In this document: positions 15,703-23,127 of the stretch, piece after piece
Layout: each line of letters starts with the position of its first letter
How positions within the stretch are numbered: the first letter of the stretch is position 1
Assembly: GCA_964399955.1 (NCBI GenBank)
Contig: CAYNST010000019.1
Span: 1 to 41,872, forward strand
Source of the DNA: CAYNST01 sp964399955
GTDB taxonomy: Bacteria; Pseudomonadota; Gammaproteobacteria; Pseudomonadales; Cellvibrionaceae
DNA length: 41,872 bases
Reading direction: 5' to 3'
Made by a program: the position numbers and the translations under genes
The notes under the pieces: generated by a model
The model's database searches: none
What the model was told of the DNA's origin: nothing
Seen by the model: only the letters and a program-made list of their open reading frames with translations

Positions 15703-17145
15703 ATGACCCACGACAGCTTCGACCGGAACCGCCCATCATCAGGAACACTGCCTGCCAGCCTCGGCGACGCCTTCGACCCCACTCAGTCACTGCGCCACAA
15801 CGCCAATTGCGGTTGCGGCACATGCCGCACCGGCCACTCCCGGTTCAGCTCAACCCAGCCAGGGCCTGTGCTTGCGCGCGAAACCAGTGCCGAGGATTTG
15901 CTGGACCGGGCGGTGGAGAATGCTCTGGTGCGCGGCATTTTTGCGCACAACGATTTGTCCCGGCGGAGTTTTGTAGGTGCGGTGGGCGGCAGTACGCTTG
16001 CCGCCATACTGGCGTCCATACTGCCGCTACAGGCCATCAAGGCGGCCGTCAAGGAAAGCGCAGGCACACTGGAGAAAACAAAATTGAAGGTGGGTTTTGT
16101 GCCCATCACCTGCGCCACGCCCATCATCATGGCGCATCCGATGGGCTTTTACGCCAAATACGGTCTGGATGTGGAGGTAATCAAAACCGCCGGCTGGGCA
16201 GTAGCCCGGGATAAATCACTGGCCATGGAGTACGACGCGGCGCATATGCTGACACCCATGCCGCTGGCCATGAGTATGGGGGCGGGCTCCACCGCCAAAC
16301 CTTTTATTATGCCGGCGGTGGAAAACATCAACGGCCAGGCCATTGTTTTACACGTGGACCACAAGGACAAACGCGATCCCAAACAATGGAAGGGGTTTAA
16401 ATTCGGCGTGCCTTTCGAATATTCCATGCACAATTTTTTGTTGCGCTACTACGTCGCCGAACACGGCCTGGATCCGGACCGCGACATTCAGATTCGAGTG
16501 GTTCCGCCACCGGAGATGGTGGCCAATTTGCGCGCCGGAAATTTGGACGGCTATTTGTCGCCGGACCCCTTCAACCAGCGTGCAGTGTGGGAAAAGGTTG
16601 GTTTTATTCACCTGCTGACCAAAGAAATTTGGGACGGCCACCCCTGCTGTGCGTTTGCCTGCAGCCAGGAGTTTGCACAAGCTCACCCCAACACTTACGG
16701 AGCACTGCTGCGCGCCATCATAGATGCCACGCATTTTTCCGCAAAAATGGAAAACCGCAAGGAAATTGCCGCCGCCATTGCCCCCGCCAGTTATTTGAAC
16801 CAACCGGTTCCGGTGATTGAGCAGGTGTTGACCGGCCGCTACGCCGATGGTTTGGGCGAGGTAAAAGATGCCCCGGACCGAATCGACTTTGACCCCTTTC
16901 CCTGGCACTCCATGGCGGTGTGGATTCTGACGCAGATGAAGCGCTGGGGTTACGTGAAGGGGGACATCAATTATCGGGCCATAGCCGAGCAGGTGTACCT
17001 GGCGGCAGACACGGAAAAGGTCATGCGCGAACTGGGTTACGACGCACCCAAAGAGACTTACAAAAAACACATTATCATGGGCAAGGAGTTTGACCACAGC
17101 AAGCCTGAAGAATATATCCAAAGCTTTGCAATTGGGCGCTCCTGA
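15703..17145 (+). CDS. cynA: NrtA/CmpA-family ABC transporter substrate-binding protein, probably for cyanate
   Basis: A 480-residue periplasmic binding protein. Residues about 126-470 are the NrtA/CmpA/SsuA-like fold (L-K-V-G-F-V-P-I-T-C-A-T-P-I, D-A-A-H-M-L-T-P-M-P, W-K-G-F-K-F-G-V-P). Export appears to be by the Tat pathway: L-S-R-R-S-F-V-G (about 85-92) precedes a hydrophobic stretch to about 107. The twin arginines lie 86 residues from the start, after an unusual segment with a cysteine cluster C-x-C-x-x-C (Cys36, 38, 41). The neighbours (permease, ATPase, cyanase) suggest cyanate as substrate; nitrate or bicarbonate, bound by relatives, are alternatives. The ATG at 15703 follows an AGGGGG site. 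It is first in the operon. Confidence 0.85.
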   Translation: MTHDSFDRNRPSSGTLPASLGDAFDPTQSLRHNANCGCGTCRTGHSRFSSTQPGPVLARETSAEDLLDRAVENALVRGIFAHNDLSRRSFVGAVGGSTLAAILASILPLQAIKAAVKESAGTLEKTKLKVGFVPITCATPIIMAHPMGFYAKYGLDVEVIKTAGWAVARDKSLAMEYDAAHMLTPMPLAMSMGAGSTAKPFIMPAVENINGQAIVLHVDHKDKRDPKQWKGFKFGVPFEYSMHNFLLRYYVAEHGLDPDRDIQIRVVPPPEMVANLRAGNLDGYLSPDPFNQRAVWEKVGFIHLLTKEIWDGHPCCAFACSQEFAQAHPNTYGALLRAIIDATHFSAKMENRKEIAAAIAPASYLNQPVPVIEQVLTGRYADGLGEVKDAPDRIDFDPFPWHSMAVWILTQMKRWGYVKGDINYRAIAEQVYLAADTEKVMRELGYDAPKETYKKHIIMGKEFDHSKPEEYIQSFAIGRS

Positions 17146-17146
17146 C

Positions 17147-17974
17147 ATGGCACATCCAAAACTGCAGGCGCTGCTGGTTTCTCTGGGTTTTCTGGTGGTG
17201 TTTTTGGGTTTTTGGGAACTGAACAGTCAGCCGCCCAAAACCACCACAGCACAGTCGGAATACGAATTGCTGATGGGCGTGGCATCTCAACAGGCGCGGG
17301 TCCCACCACCGTCGGCTGTGGCTGTTCGAGCCTTCGAAGCTCTTTCCAACCCCTTTTACGACAATGGTCCAAATGACAAAGGCATTGGTATTCAGTTGGG
17401 GTATTCGCTGTATCGAGTGCTGACGGGCTTTTCATTTGCGGCAGTGCTGGCCATACCTTTGGGGTTTCTGATAGGCATGTCGCCACTGATGTACCGCGCC
17501 CTCAACCCGTATATTCAGATATTGCGGCCTATCTCGCCGCTTGCCTGGATGCCGCTGGCGCTTTTTATTATCCGGGATTCGGAAACCTCCGCCATATTTG
17601 TAATTTTCATCTGCTCCATCTGGCCGATGCTGATCAATACCGCTTTTGGCGTGGCAGGCGTGCGGCAGGACTGGGTGAACGTGGCCCGCACCCATGAACT
17701 GGGTGCCTGGCGCACTGCGTTCACGGTTATTCTCCCAGCGGCAGCACCCACCATTCTCACCGGTATGCGCATTTCCATAGGCATAGCCTGGCTGGTGATA
17801 GTGGCCGCAGAGATGCTGGTGGGTGGCACCGGGATAGGCTACTACGTGTGGAACGAGTGGAACAATCTGGACCTGACCAGCGTGATATTTTCCATTTTGA
17901 TGATTGGTGTAATTGGCATGCTCCTGGACCTGGGCCTGAGCAGCGCCGGGAGGCTGGTGCAATACAGGGAATAA
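17147..17974 (+). CDS. cynB: ABC transporter permease, NrtB/CynB type
   Basis: A 275-residue inner-membrane permease starting at the ATG one base after the cynA stop (MAHPKLQALLV). About six hydrophobic segments are visible. The cytoplasmic loop E-L-G-A-W-R-T-A-F-T-V-I-L-P-A-A-A-P-T-I-L-T-G (about 182-204) is the EAA-type contact with the ATPase. P-L-A-W-M-P-L-A-L-F (about 129-138) is typical of nitrate/sulfonate/taurine permeases. Together with cynA and cynD it forms an importer; a cyanate substrate is inferred from cynS downstream. Confidence 0.88.
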   Translation: MAHPKLQALLVSLGFLVVFLGFWELNSQPPKTTTAQSEYELLMGVASQQARVPPPSAVAVRAFEALSNPFYDNGPNDKGIGIQLGYSLYRVLTGFSFAAVLAIPLGFLIGMSPLMYRALNPYIQILRPISPLAWMPLALFIIRDSETSAIFVIFICSIWPMLINTAFGVAGVRQDWVNVARTHELGAWRTAFTVILPAAAPTILTGMRISIGIAWLVIVAAEMLVGGTGIGYYVWNEWNNLDLTSVIFSILMIGVIGMLLDLGLSSAGRLVQYRE

Positions 17975-17975
17975 A

Positions 17976-18034
17976 CGTAACTGTTCAACTCACGCCCGGA
18001 CTTCTACAGTCACGGAATAAACCAAACAGTTACG
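17976..18034 (+). repeat. Inverted repeat in the cynB-cynD spacer
   Basis: CGTAACTGTT (17976-17985) and AACAGTTACG (18025-18034) are perfect 10-bp complements separated by 39 nt, beginning one base after the permease stop. In the mRNA they could close a long hairpin that tunes expression between membrane and ATPase genes or protects the 3' end. It has no T-run, so it is not a standard terminator. Confidence 0.55.
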
Positions 18035-18077
18035 ATCAAACGACATTGAACTCGCAACCCGCAACCGAGAAACGCTC

Positions 18078-18947
18078 ATGACATTCCTGCAGGTGCAAAA
18101 TCTTGGCAAACGATTCAGTCAAAAAGGACAGTCTCCGCTGACTGTTTTTGAACGGGTTAACTTTAGCATCAAAAAAGGAGAATACGTCAGCATCATTGGC
18201 CATTCGGGCTGCGGTAAGTCCACCATCATGGGCGCGCTGGCGGGGCTGGACAGCCCCTCGGAGGGCGCCGTGATCATGGATGGCAAAGAAGTGAACGGGC
18301 CCAGCCTGGAACGCGGCGTGGTTTTTCAGAATTATTCTCTGCTGCCCTGGTTAAACGCGCTGGACAACGTGCGCTTTGGCGTAAAGGCCCGCTGGCGCCA
18401 GTGGAGCAAGGCAAAAGTGACCGAGCACAGCCTGGAGTACCTGCATATGGTGGGCCTGAAGGGTGTGGAACAGCGCAGGCCCGCACAGCTGTCCGGCGGC
18501 ATGCGCCAGCGGGTTTCCATTGCGCGGGCCTTTGCCACTCAACCCAAGCTATTGTTGCTGGATGAACCCTTCGGAGCCCTGGACGCGCTCACTCGCGGGG
18601 TTATTCAAGACGAGCTGGTGAGTATCTGCAGCAAAACCCAGCAGACCGTATTCATGATTACCCACGATGTGGACGAGGCCATTTTATTGTCCGACCGCAT
18701 CCTGCTGATGAGCAACGGGCCCAATGCCAGGATTGCCGAGTCAGTGGATGTGAGCTTCCCTAAACCGCGAAAACGCGCTGAAATCATCAAACATGCGGAT
18801 TATTACCAAATTCGCAACCACCTGGTGGACTTCCTGATCAACCGCTCCAATGCGGTCCAGGAATCCGCCTCACCTTGCAACACGGCAGCACCCCAAATCA
18901 ACCTGCCGGAATCACCACCGGCGGTCGCCAATTTTTCTCGTCGCTGA
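18078..18947 (+). CDS. cynD: ABC transporter ATP-binding protein, NrtD/CynD type
   Basis: A 289-residue ATPase. Walker A is G-H-S-G-C-G-K-S-T (about 42-50), the Q-loop is in V-V-F-Q-N-Y-S-L-L-P-W, the signature is L-S-G-G-M-R-Q-R-V-S-I-A-R-A (about 139-152), Walker B is L-L-L-L-D-E-P-F-G-A-L-D (about 160-171), and the switch His is in M-I-T-H-D-V-D-E-A. F-Q-N-Y-S-L-L-P-W and P-F-G-A-L-D-A-L-T-R are typical of the nitrate/taurine/cyanate group. The last 35 residues are a Ser/Pro/Asn-rich tail without a known domain. It sits 103 bp after the permease and 14 bp before cynS. Confidence 0.9.
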   Translation: MTFLQVQNLGKRFSQKGQSPLTVFERVNFSIKKGEYVSIIGHSGCGKSTIMGALAGLDSPSEGAVIMDGKEVNGPSLERGVVFQNYSLLPWLNALDNVRFGVKARWRQWSKAKVTEHSLEYLHMVGLKGVEQRRPAQLSGGMRQRVSIARAFATQPKLLLLDEPFGALDALTRGVIQDELVSICSKTQQTVFMITHDVDEAILLSDRILLMSNGPNARIAESVDVSFPKPRKRAEIIKHADYYQIRNHLVDFLINRSNAVQESASPCNTAAPQINLPESPPAVANFSRR

Positions 18948-18961
18948 TCTGGAGCACAATC

Positions 18962-19402
18962 ATGAACAAACTTGAAGTTACCGAAGCCATCATCCTGGCC
19001 AAAAAATCTCGCGGCCTCACCTGGGAAGCCATTGCGGCCGAAATAGCCATGTCTCCGGTTTGGACTACCAGCGCCTGCCTTGGCGTGAACAGTATGCCGG
19101 CGCCTGCAGCCAAGGCGTTGTGCGCTCTGCTGGAGTTGCCCGAAGGCAGTGCCGAGGCATTGATGGAATACCCGCGCAAGACCTGGGATTTTGACGTACC
19201 GCAGGACCCGCTGATTTATCGTCTTTACGAAATTGTGGGCGTTTATGGCGACACTCTGAAAGAGGTCATTCAGGAAAAGTTTGGCGACGGCATCATGAGT
19301 GCCATTGACTTCACCATGGAAGTGGACAAAGAAGAAAACCCCAAAGGCGATCGAGTAATCCTGACCATGAATGGCAAATTTTTGCCTTACAAGTCCTGGT
19401 GA
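18962..19402 (+). CDS. cynS: Cyanate hydratase (cyanase)
   Basis: A 146-residue enzyme that converts cyanate and bicarbonate to ammonia and CO2. The ATG at 18962 (MNKLEVTEAIILAKK) follows GGAG and gives the family's normal length. The N-terminal half is a helical DNA-binding-like fold (L-T-W-E-A-I-A-A-E-I). The C-terminal catalytic part has Y-R-L-Y-E-I-V-G-V-Y-G and E-K-F-G-D-G-I-M-S-A-I-D-F. The three catalytic residues of E. coli CynS (Arg96, Glu99, Ser122) correspond to Arg87, Glu90 and Ser113, all present with the same spacing. It is cotranscribed with its probable transporter and serves cyanate detoxification and nitrogen supply. Confidence 0.97.
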   Translation: MNKLEVTEAIILAKKSRGLTWEAIAAEIAMSPVWTTSACLGVNSMPAPAAKALCALLELPEGSAEALMEYPRKTWDFDVPQDPLIYRLYEIVGVYGDTLKEVIQEKFGDGIMSAIDFTMEVDKEENPKGDRVILTMNGKFLPYKSW

Positions 19403-19406
19403 AGGC

Positions 19407-19853
19407 ATGAACGACAGTGAGCTGGAAGTTGAACCACGCCCGCCCCTGCCGCCGTTCAGCAAAGAAGACGCGCTGAAGAAGGTGCAGGCGGCGGAGAACG
19501 CCTGGAACACCCGCGAGCCGGAGAGGGTGGCCATGGCCTATACGCCGGACAGCGAATGGCGCAACCGCGACCAGTTCTTCCGCGGGCGCGCCGCCATAGT
19601 CGAGTTTTTAACGCGGAAATGGCAAAAGGAGCAAGACTACTGCCTGCGCAAAACCCTCTGGGCCTACACCGATAACCGCATCGCGGTGCGCTTTGAATAT
19701 GAATTTCACGATGGGCAGGGCCAATGGTTTAGAGCCTACGGTAACGAGATGTGGGAGTTTGCCGACAACGGCCTGATGCAACGGCGCTTTGCCAGCATCA
19801 ACGACGCGCCCATTGCCGAGGGCGAGCGGCGCATCTTTGGCCCCCGCGCCTGA
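19407..19853 (+). CDS. NTF2-like (SnoaL/DUF1348 type) protein linked to cyanase
   Basis: A 148-residue protein starting 4 bp after cynS (MNDSELEVEPRP). After a Pro-rich lead of about 18 residues, the sequence fits DUF1348 of the NTF2 fold: A-x-x-A-W-N-T-R-x-P-E-x-V-A-x-A-Y-T-x-D-S-E-W-R-N-R, then F-F-x-G-R-x-x-I-V-E-F-L-x-x-K-W, L-W-A-Y-T-x-N-R-I-A-V-R-F-x-Y-E-x-H-D, and W-F-R-A-Y-G-N-E-x-W-E-F. These proteins have a pocket that can bind or transform a small ligand; no reaction is assigned. Its place as last gene of the cyanate operon suggests an accessory role, but that is inference. The 129 bp to the convergent gene hold no clear terminator. Confidence 0.88.
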   Translation: MNDSELEVEPRPPLPPFSKEDALKKVQAAENAWNTREPERVAMAYTPDSEWRNRDQFFRGRAAIVEFLTRKWQKEQDYCLRKTLWAYTDNRIAVRFEYEFHDGQGQWFRAYGNEMWEFADNGLMQRRFASINDAPIAEGERRIFGPRA

Positions 19854-19982
19854 GTGACCTGCCGCACCGGCCATATAAAGGCTTGCTGCGGCAAATTGCC
19901 AATGTGGCTTCCTTGCGTTGCTGCAGCTCGCTTTCATACGGCTCTCAACATCAACTGACTGTGCAGGGTGAGCACAATTGAT

Positions 19983-20546
19983 CTAGCGCTGGCTGCGAAC
20001 CAGGCGAATCATGTACTCACTTTCCTTGTCTGCTGTGATATGACCGCCGTCGATGAAGTTGACGGCCCAGGCGCTACCCTCATAGCCCACTGCCGCCGTT
20101 GAAGTCCAGTGGTTGAGCAACTCCAGACTGGAAAACACGGTTGTTTCAATAGCCGGGTTGCTGCAGTTGCGCTTCAGTAACGATTCCAGCTCCTTGGTGT
20201 TGGGCAGTCGCCAGCCGGATGCCTCGGTCAAGGGGGCGGTATGGTTGAGCGCTTCGCCCCAGGTGAAGGTCGTGGGTGCGCTCGGCTGCGCCACGCATAG
20301 ATCGGCAAACCAGTCGTAGCCCTCTGGGCAGCGCTTCCAGTCCAATCCCGTTGCCTGGTCTGTTACCGAGCCGTCCTCATTGGCGAAATATTGATCGGCT
20401 AGAATATTGGCCTTCATCAACTCATTGCAGTCAGCATGGCTCTGCGCCGATAAAAACAACGCACAAGCCATGCTCAGCAGCGCGCCGGCCTTGACGGTGG
20501 GCTTTGCGAATGGTGCAGGTCTGCCTTCATATGGGTGTTTAGTCAT
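19983..20546 (-). CDS. Secreted DUF1566 (Lcl C-terminal-like) protein
   Basis: A 187-residue protein. Residues about 15-38 form a signal peptide (basic, then A-L-L-S-M-A-C-A-L-F-L-S-A-Q-S-H-A). The rest has DUF1566 marks: V-T-D-Q-A-T-G-L-D-W-K-R-C, then W-G-E-A-L, W-R-L-P-N-T-K-E-L-E-S-L, a Y/H-W-T-S-T block (N-H-W-T-S-T-A-A-V) and a final Y-M-I-R-L-V-R. Several Cys could pair in the periplasm. The start overlaps the stop of the preceding gene (ATGA), so the two are translationally coupled. DUF1566 domains occur in many exported or adhesin-like proteins; the role is unknown. Confidence 0.85.
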   Translation of the reverse strand: MTKHPYEGRPAPFAKPTVKAGALLSMACALFLSAQSHADCNELMKANILADQYFANEDGSVTDQATGLDWKRCPEGYDWFADLCVAQPSAPTTFTWGEALNHTAPLTEASGWRLPNTKELESLLKRNCSNPAIETTVFSSLELLNHWTSTAAVGYEGSAWAVNFIDGGHITADKESEYMIRLVRSQR

Positions 20547-21466
20547 TCTGATTCACCTAAGCGGGGTTGATCGGTGCGCACCAGGCGAACATGGGAGGCA
20601 TTGCCCTTGTGGGTATAGCTGATGCTGCCGTCACTGAAGTACATGTACCAGCCCAGTTGCGGTATGCCGGCGCTGCTGTCTGCTGTCCAATACCTGAGAC
20701 CGCCGAGCGTGTTGGGGAAGTAGTGATCGTCAATGGCGGGATCTACCCGGCCCTGATGGCCGAGGGAATAGAACTCGCTGACGCTGGGCATGCGCCAGTC
20801 GGAATAACCACAAAGCTCAATACTATTGATGTACTCCACGTAACCGGCAGTGTCACAGCGCGCGTGGGTGCACTCGCCTGCGTCTGCCACACCGGCAATG
20901 CCGCCGTTGCGACTGTCATCAGTGTTGTACCAGCTGTAGCTGTGCATTCCGTAACGCGCGTGCGCCGGATTGGTGTGTTTGATCTCCCAGGTCAGCTGCG
21001 TGGTGTTATCTTTCACACAGCTCCAATGGCTGCCCTGTGCCTCAGTGCCTGTCGCTTCCCATTCGCCGTCCTGAATCAGCAGCGGCATGCCGTCCTCCCC
21101 CAGCTTACTGAAGTCAAAACCGGCCTGGCCGCCGCCAATTTTGACTAAGCTGCCATCCACCGCCGCCCGATCCCGGCCAAATTCCGCGTCCTGACCGGGA
21201 AACAAGGCAAGACCGCAGCTGGTGTCCGGATCTGTGTCGCTGGAGCAACTGGTGCGGCCGGAGTCATTCAAAGGCGCAAAGCCTAAACCTGCCCCGGAAG
21301 AACCGGAGGACGTTGACGAACTGGACGAACTGGACGAACTGGAAGTGCCCTCGCCCCCCGTCCTCCCGGAGTTTGAACCGCTGTCACAACCAAGCAGCAG
21401 CCAAAGCAGACAAGTCATCGGAACCCAGCGGCCAATGGAGTGAGCGGTATTTTTGATCCTGAACAT
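20543..21466 (-). CDS. DUF1566 lipoprotein with poly-Ser linker
   Basis: A 307-residue lipoprotein. The start is placed at the ATG giving MFRIKNTAHS, which leads directly to a signal peptide ending L-L-G-C (lipidated Cys about 27); more upstream starts add a non-signal segment. A Ser-rich linker (about residues 42-61) follows, of the kind found in Cellvibrionales exported proteins. The DUF1566 region spans about 125-300: W-S-C-V-K-D-N-T-T-Q-L-T-W-E, W-Y-N-T-D-D, Y-V-E-Y-I-N-S-I-E-L-C-G-Y-S-D-W-R-M-P-S-V-S-E-F-Y-S-L, R-Y-W-T-A-D-S-S and H-V-R-L-V-R. It forms a pair with the downstream secreted homologue, probably as surface partners of unknown role. Confidence 0.83.
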   Translation of the reverse strand: MFRIKNTAHSIGRWVPMTCLLWLLLGCDSGSNSGRTGGEGTSSSSSSSSSSTSSGSSGAGLGFAPLNDSGRTSCSSDTDPDTSCGLALFPGQDAEFGRDRAAVDGSLVKIGGGQAGFDFSKLGEDGMPLLIQDGEWEATGTEAQGSHWSCVKDNTTQLTWEIKHTNPAHARYGMHSYSWYNTDDSRNGGIAGVADAGECTHARCDTAGYVEYINSIELCGYSDWRMPSVSEFYSLGHQGRVDPAIDDHYFPNTLGGLRYWTADSSAGIPQLGWYMYFSDGSISYTHKGNASHVRLVRTDQPRLGESE

Positions 21467-21562
21467 GGCTTTGATCCGATCCTGCTGTTGATGTCTGAGG
21501 TTGAAGCTAGCAGAAGCTGCGCGCAGGAACAACCGGCCTTCTGCACGCCAGTGCCTGCTCAA

Positions 21563-22981
21563 TCAGCCCCCGCTATCTTCCTGCGCCTCAAGCATTTGCC
21601 CGAACAGCGTCACCACTGCATCCTTGGGGGTGATGTCGGCCGGGAGATGAGGCGCGATGATTTGAGCAATATCATTGATGGATTTTTGCCCATCAACCAG
21701 AGACAAGATGGCATCGATCAGGGGATGTTGCTCAGGGGGGGAGAAGTTGGTCTGCGGCACCGCCAGGTGATGCATGACCAGCCAGGGTGCCTGCACGCCT
21801 TCCAACTGGCCGCTCTGCCCGGTCTGCCGGGGCGCCTGGGCGCAGAAACTCCACAACTCCTCGTGCTGGGCGCGAGCTTCCAACGGCGAGGCCAAATGCA
21901 CTGTGTCATCCAGCCGCTCTGCCTCCAGTGCGAAGCCCGCCAGGGCGAGAAACTCTCGAATCTCGTCGTGGTGGTATTTCTGATAGAAGGGCAATTGCCG
22001 GGTGAACAGCAGTGGTCCGCTGTTCACCCAGCGGCCGCCCGGCTTCAGCAACTGCCCGAACAAGCCAATAAGATCTCTCACATCGCCGCCATTGACGTCC
22101 ATAAACCAGGGGGTGACGATCAGGTCAAAGCTCCCGCGCTGAAACGGCATATGCCAGGCATCGGCACCCAGAGCAAACCAGCGGTCACGCAGCCCTTGCG
22201 GGTCCAGCGGTGGCCGCAGCGTCCAACTGCCTGCGGCCGGGCGCGCACTCTGAGGAAATAGTGCTGTGCCCGACAGCTGCAGAGTTTGCTGCTGCCGCAC
22301 CAGGGCGTTGGCCAGGCTCAGCAGCAGGGGGTTACTGTCCAGGGCGATGGTGCAGGCGGGCCTGAGACTGACGTGCAGATCCCAACTGAGGCGGCCGGCG
22401 CCGGCGCCCACCACCAGCACATTGGCGCCGGACATAACGTCAGCCGAGAGCGAGCCGTCGCGGCACACTGCCAGCACCCGCTGCAAAGCTGCGGTGTTCT
22501 CGCTGACATCAAAATGGCGGCAGGGCTCGTCGCCCCAGGCCCAGTCGCGCAGTATCAGCTCGTAGTATTCCGCCAGGTCGCCAACATCCATTTGCGCCAT
22601 GTGCTCATTGTAGAGCGGCGAAAGCCCGGCCTGCTCCAGCAATTGAAGCGTAGCCTGCTGGCCGTCGCGCGTGGCTTCAAAAACGGCAATCAGGCGCTCC
22701 AGTGTGCTGTCAGTAAGATCATAGCGCGACATGGCCTCTTGTAGCTGCGCCAACCCCTGTTGCCCCTGCGCCTGCATCACCGCCACCTGGTGCTGCCATA
22801 CAACCCGCTGATGAGTGCCGGAGGGGAACAGACACGGCACCTGGGCCAAAGCAAAGTACTGGGCCTGGCAGGCCGTGCAGGTCAGTGTGGCAGGGTCCAA
22901 TCCAGCTTCGGCTGCGGTGCCGCAGTGGGCACAGGCCAGCAGGTGAAGCGGTGGCATGACTACCGTTGGGGTGGTGCTCAT
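21563..22981 (-). CDS. N2227-like SAM methyltransferase with N-terminal zinc ribbon and C-terminal winged-helix-like domain
   Basis: A 472-residue protein of three parts. Residues 17-38 hold C-A-H-C and C-T-A-C, a likely zinc ribbon. The centre (about 135-400) matches the N2227 (carnosine N-methyltransferase) family: L-R-D-W-A-W-G before motif I V-L-V-V-G-A-G-A-G-R-L (188-198), then F-D-L-I-V-T-P-W-F-M-D and L-L-K-P-G-G-R-W-V-N-S-G-P-L-L-F. The C-terminal 60 residues (I-D-A-I-L-S-L-V-D-G-Q-K-S-I-N-D-I-A-Q-I) resemble PqqD-type winged helices that bind peptides. The substrate is unknown; a peptide is possible given the end domain. An AGAGGA site precedes the ATG. It is first of a three-gene unit with the DUF1566 pair. 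Confidence 0.8.
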   Translation of the reverse strand: MSTTPTVVMPPLHLLACAHCGTAAEAGLDPATLTCTACQAQYFALAQVPCLFPSGTHQRVVWQHQVAVMQAQGQQGLAQLQEAMSRYDLTDSTLERLIAVFEATRDGQQATLQLLEQAGLSPLYNEHMAQMDVGDLAEYYELILRDWAWGDEPCRHFDVSENTAALQRVLAVCRDGSLSADVMSGANVLVVGAGAGRLSWDLHVSLRPACTIALDSNPLLLSLANALVRQQQTLQLSGTALFPQSARPAAGSWTLRPPLDPQGLRDRWFALGADAWHMPFQRGSFDLIVTPWFMDVNGGDVRDLIGLFGQLLKPGGRWVNSGPLLFTRQLPFYQKYHHDEIREFLALAGFALEAERLDDTVHLASPLEARAQHEELWSFCAQAPRQTGQSGQLEGVQAPWLVMHHLAVPQTNFSPPEQHPLIDAILSLVDGQKSINDIAQIIAPHLPADITPKDAVVTLFGQMLEAQEDSGG

Positions 22982-23065
22982 AGGGTCCTCTGATCAATGG
23001 CAAAGAAGGCTGTGCCGCTCAGTTTAGCACCGTGCAGGGATGTGGGCGTCCCTGCACCGGCCGGC

Positions 23066-23100
23066 AAAAAAAAGCCCCACCAGCAGTAAGCTGTGGGGCT
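23066..23100 (-). terminator. Rho-independent terminator after the DUF1552 gene
   Basis: On the minus strand AGCCCCACAGC-TTACT-GCTGGTGGGGCT forms an 8-bp GC stem, extended by three more pairs past a bulge, followed by eight T. It lies 28 bp past the DUF1552 stop. It separates the DUF1592/DUF1552 unit from the methyltransferase unit, which therefore needs its own promoter in 22982-23065. Confidence 0.93.
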
Positions 23101-23127
23101 GTGACTACAGCGGTTGCAACAAGGGCT

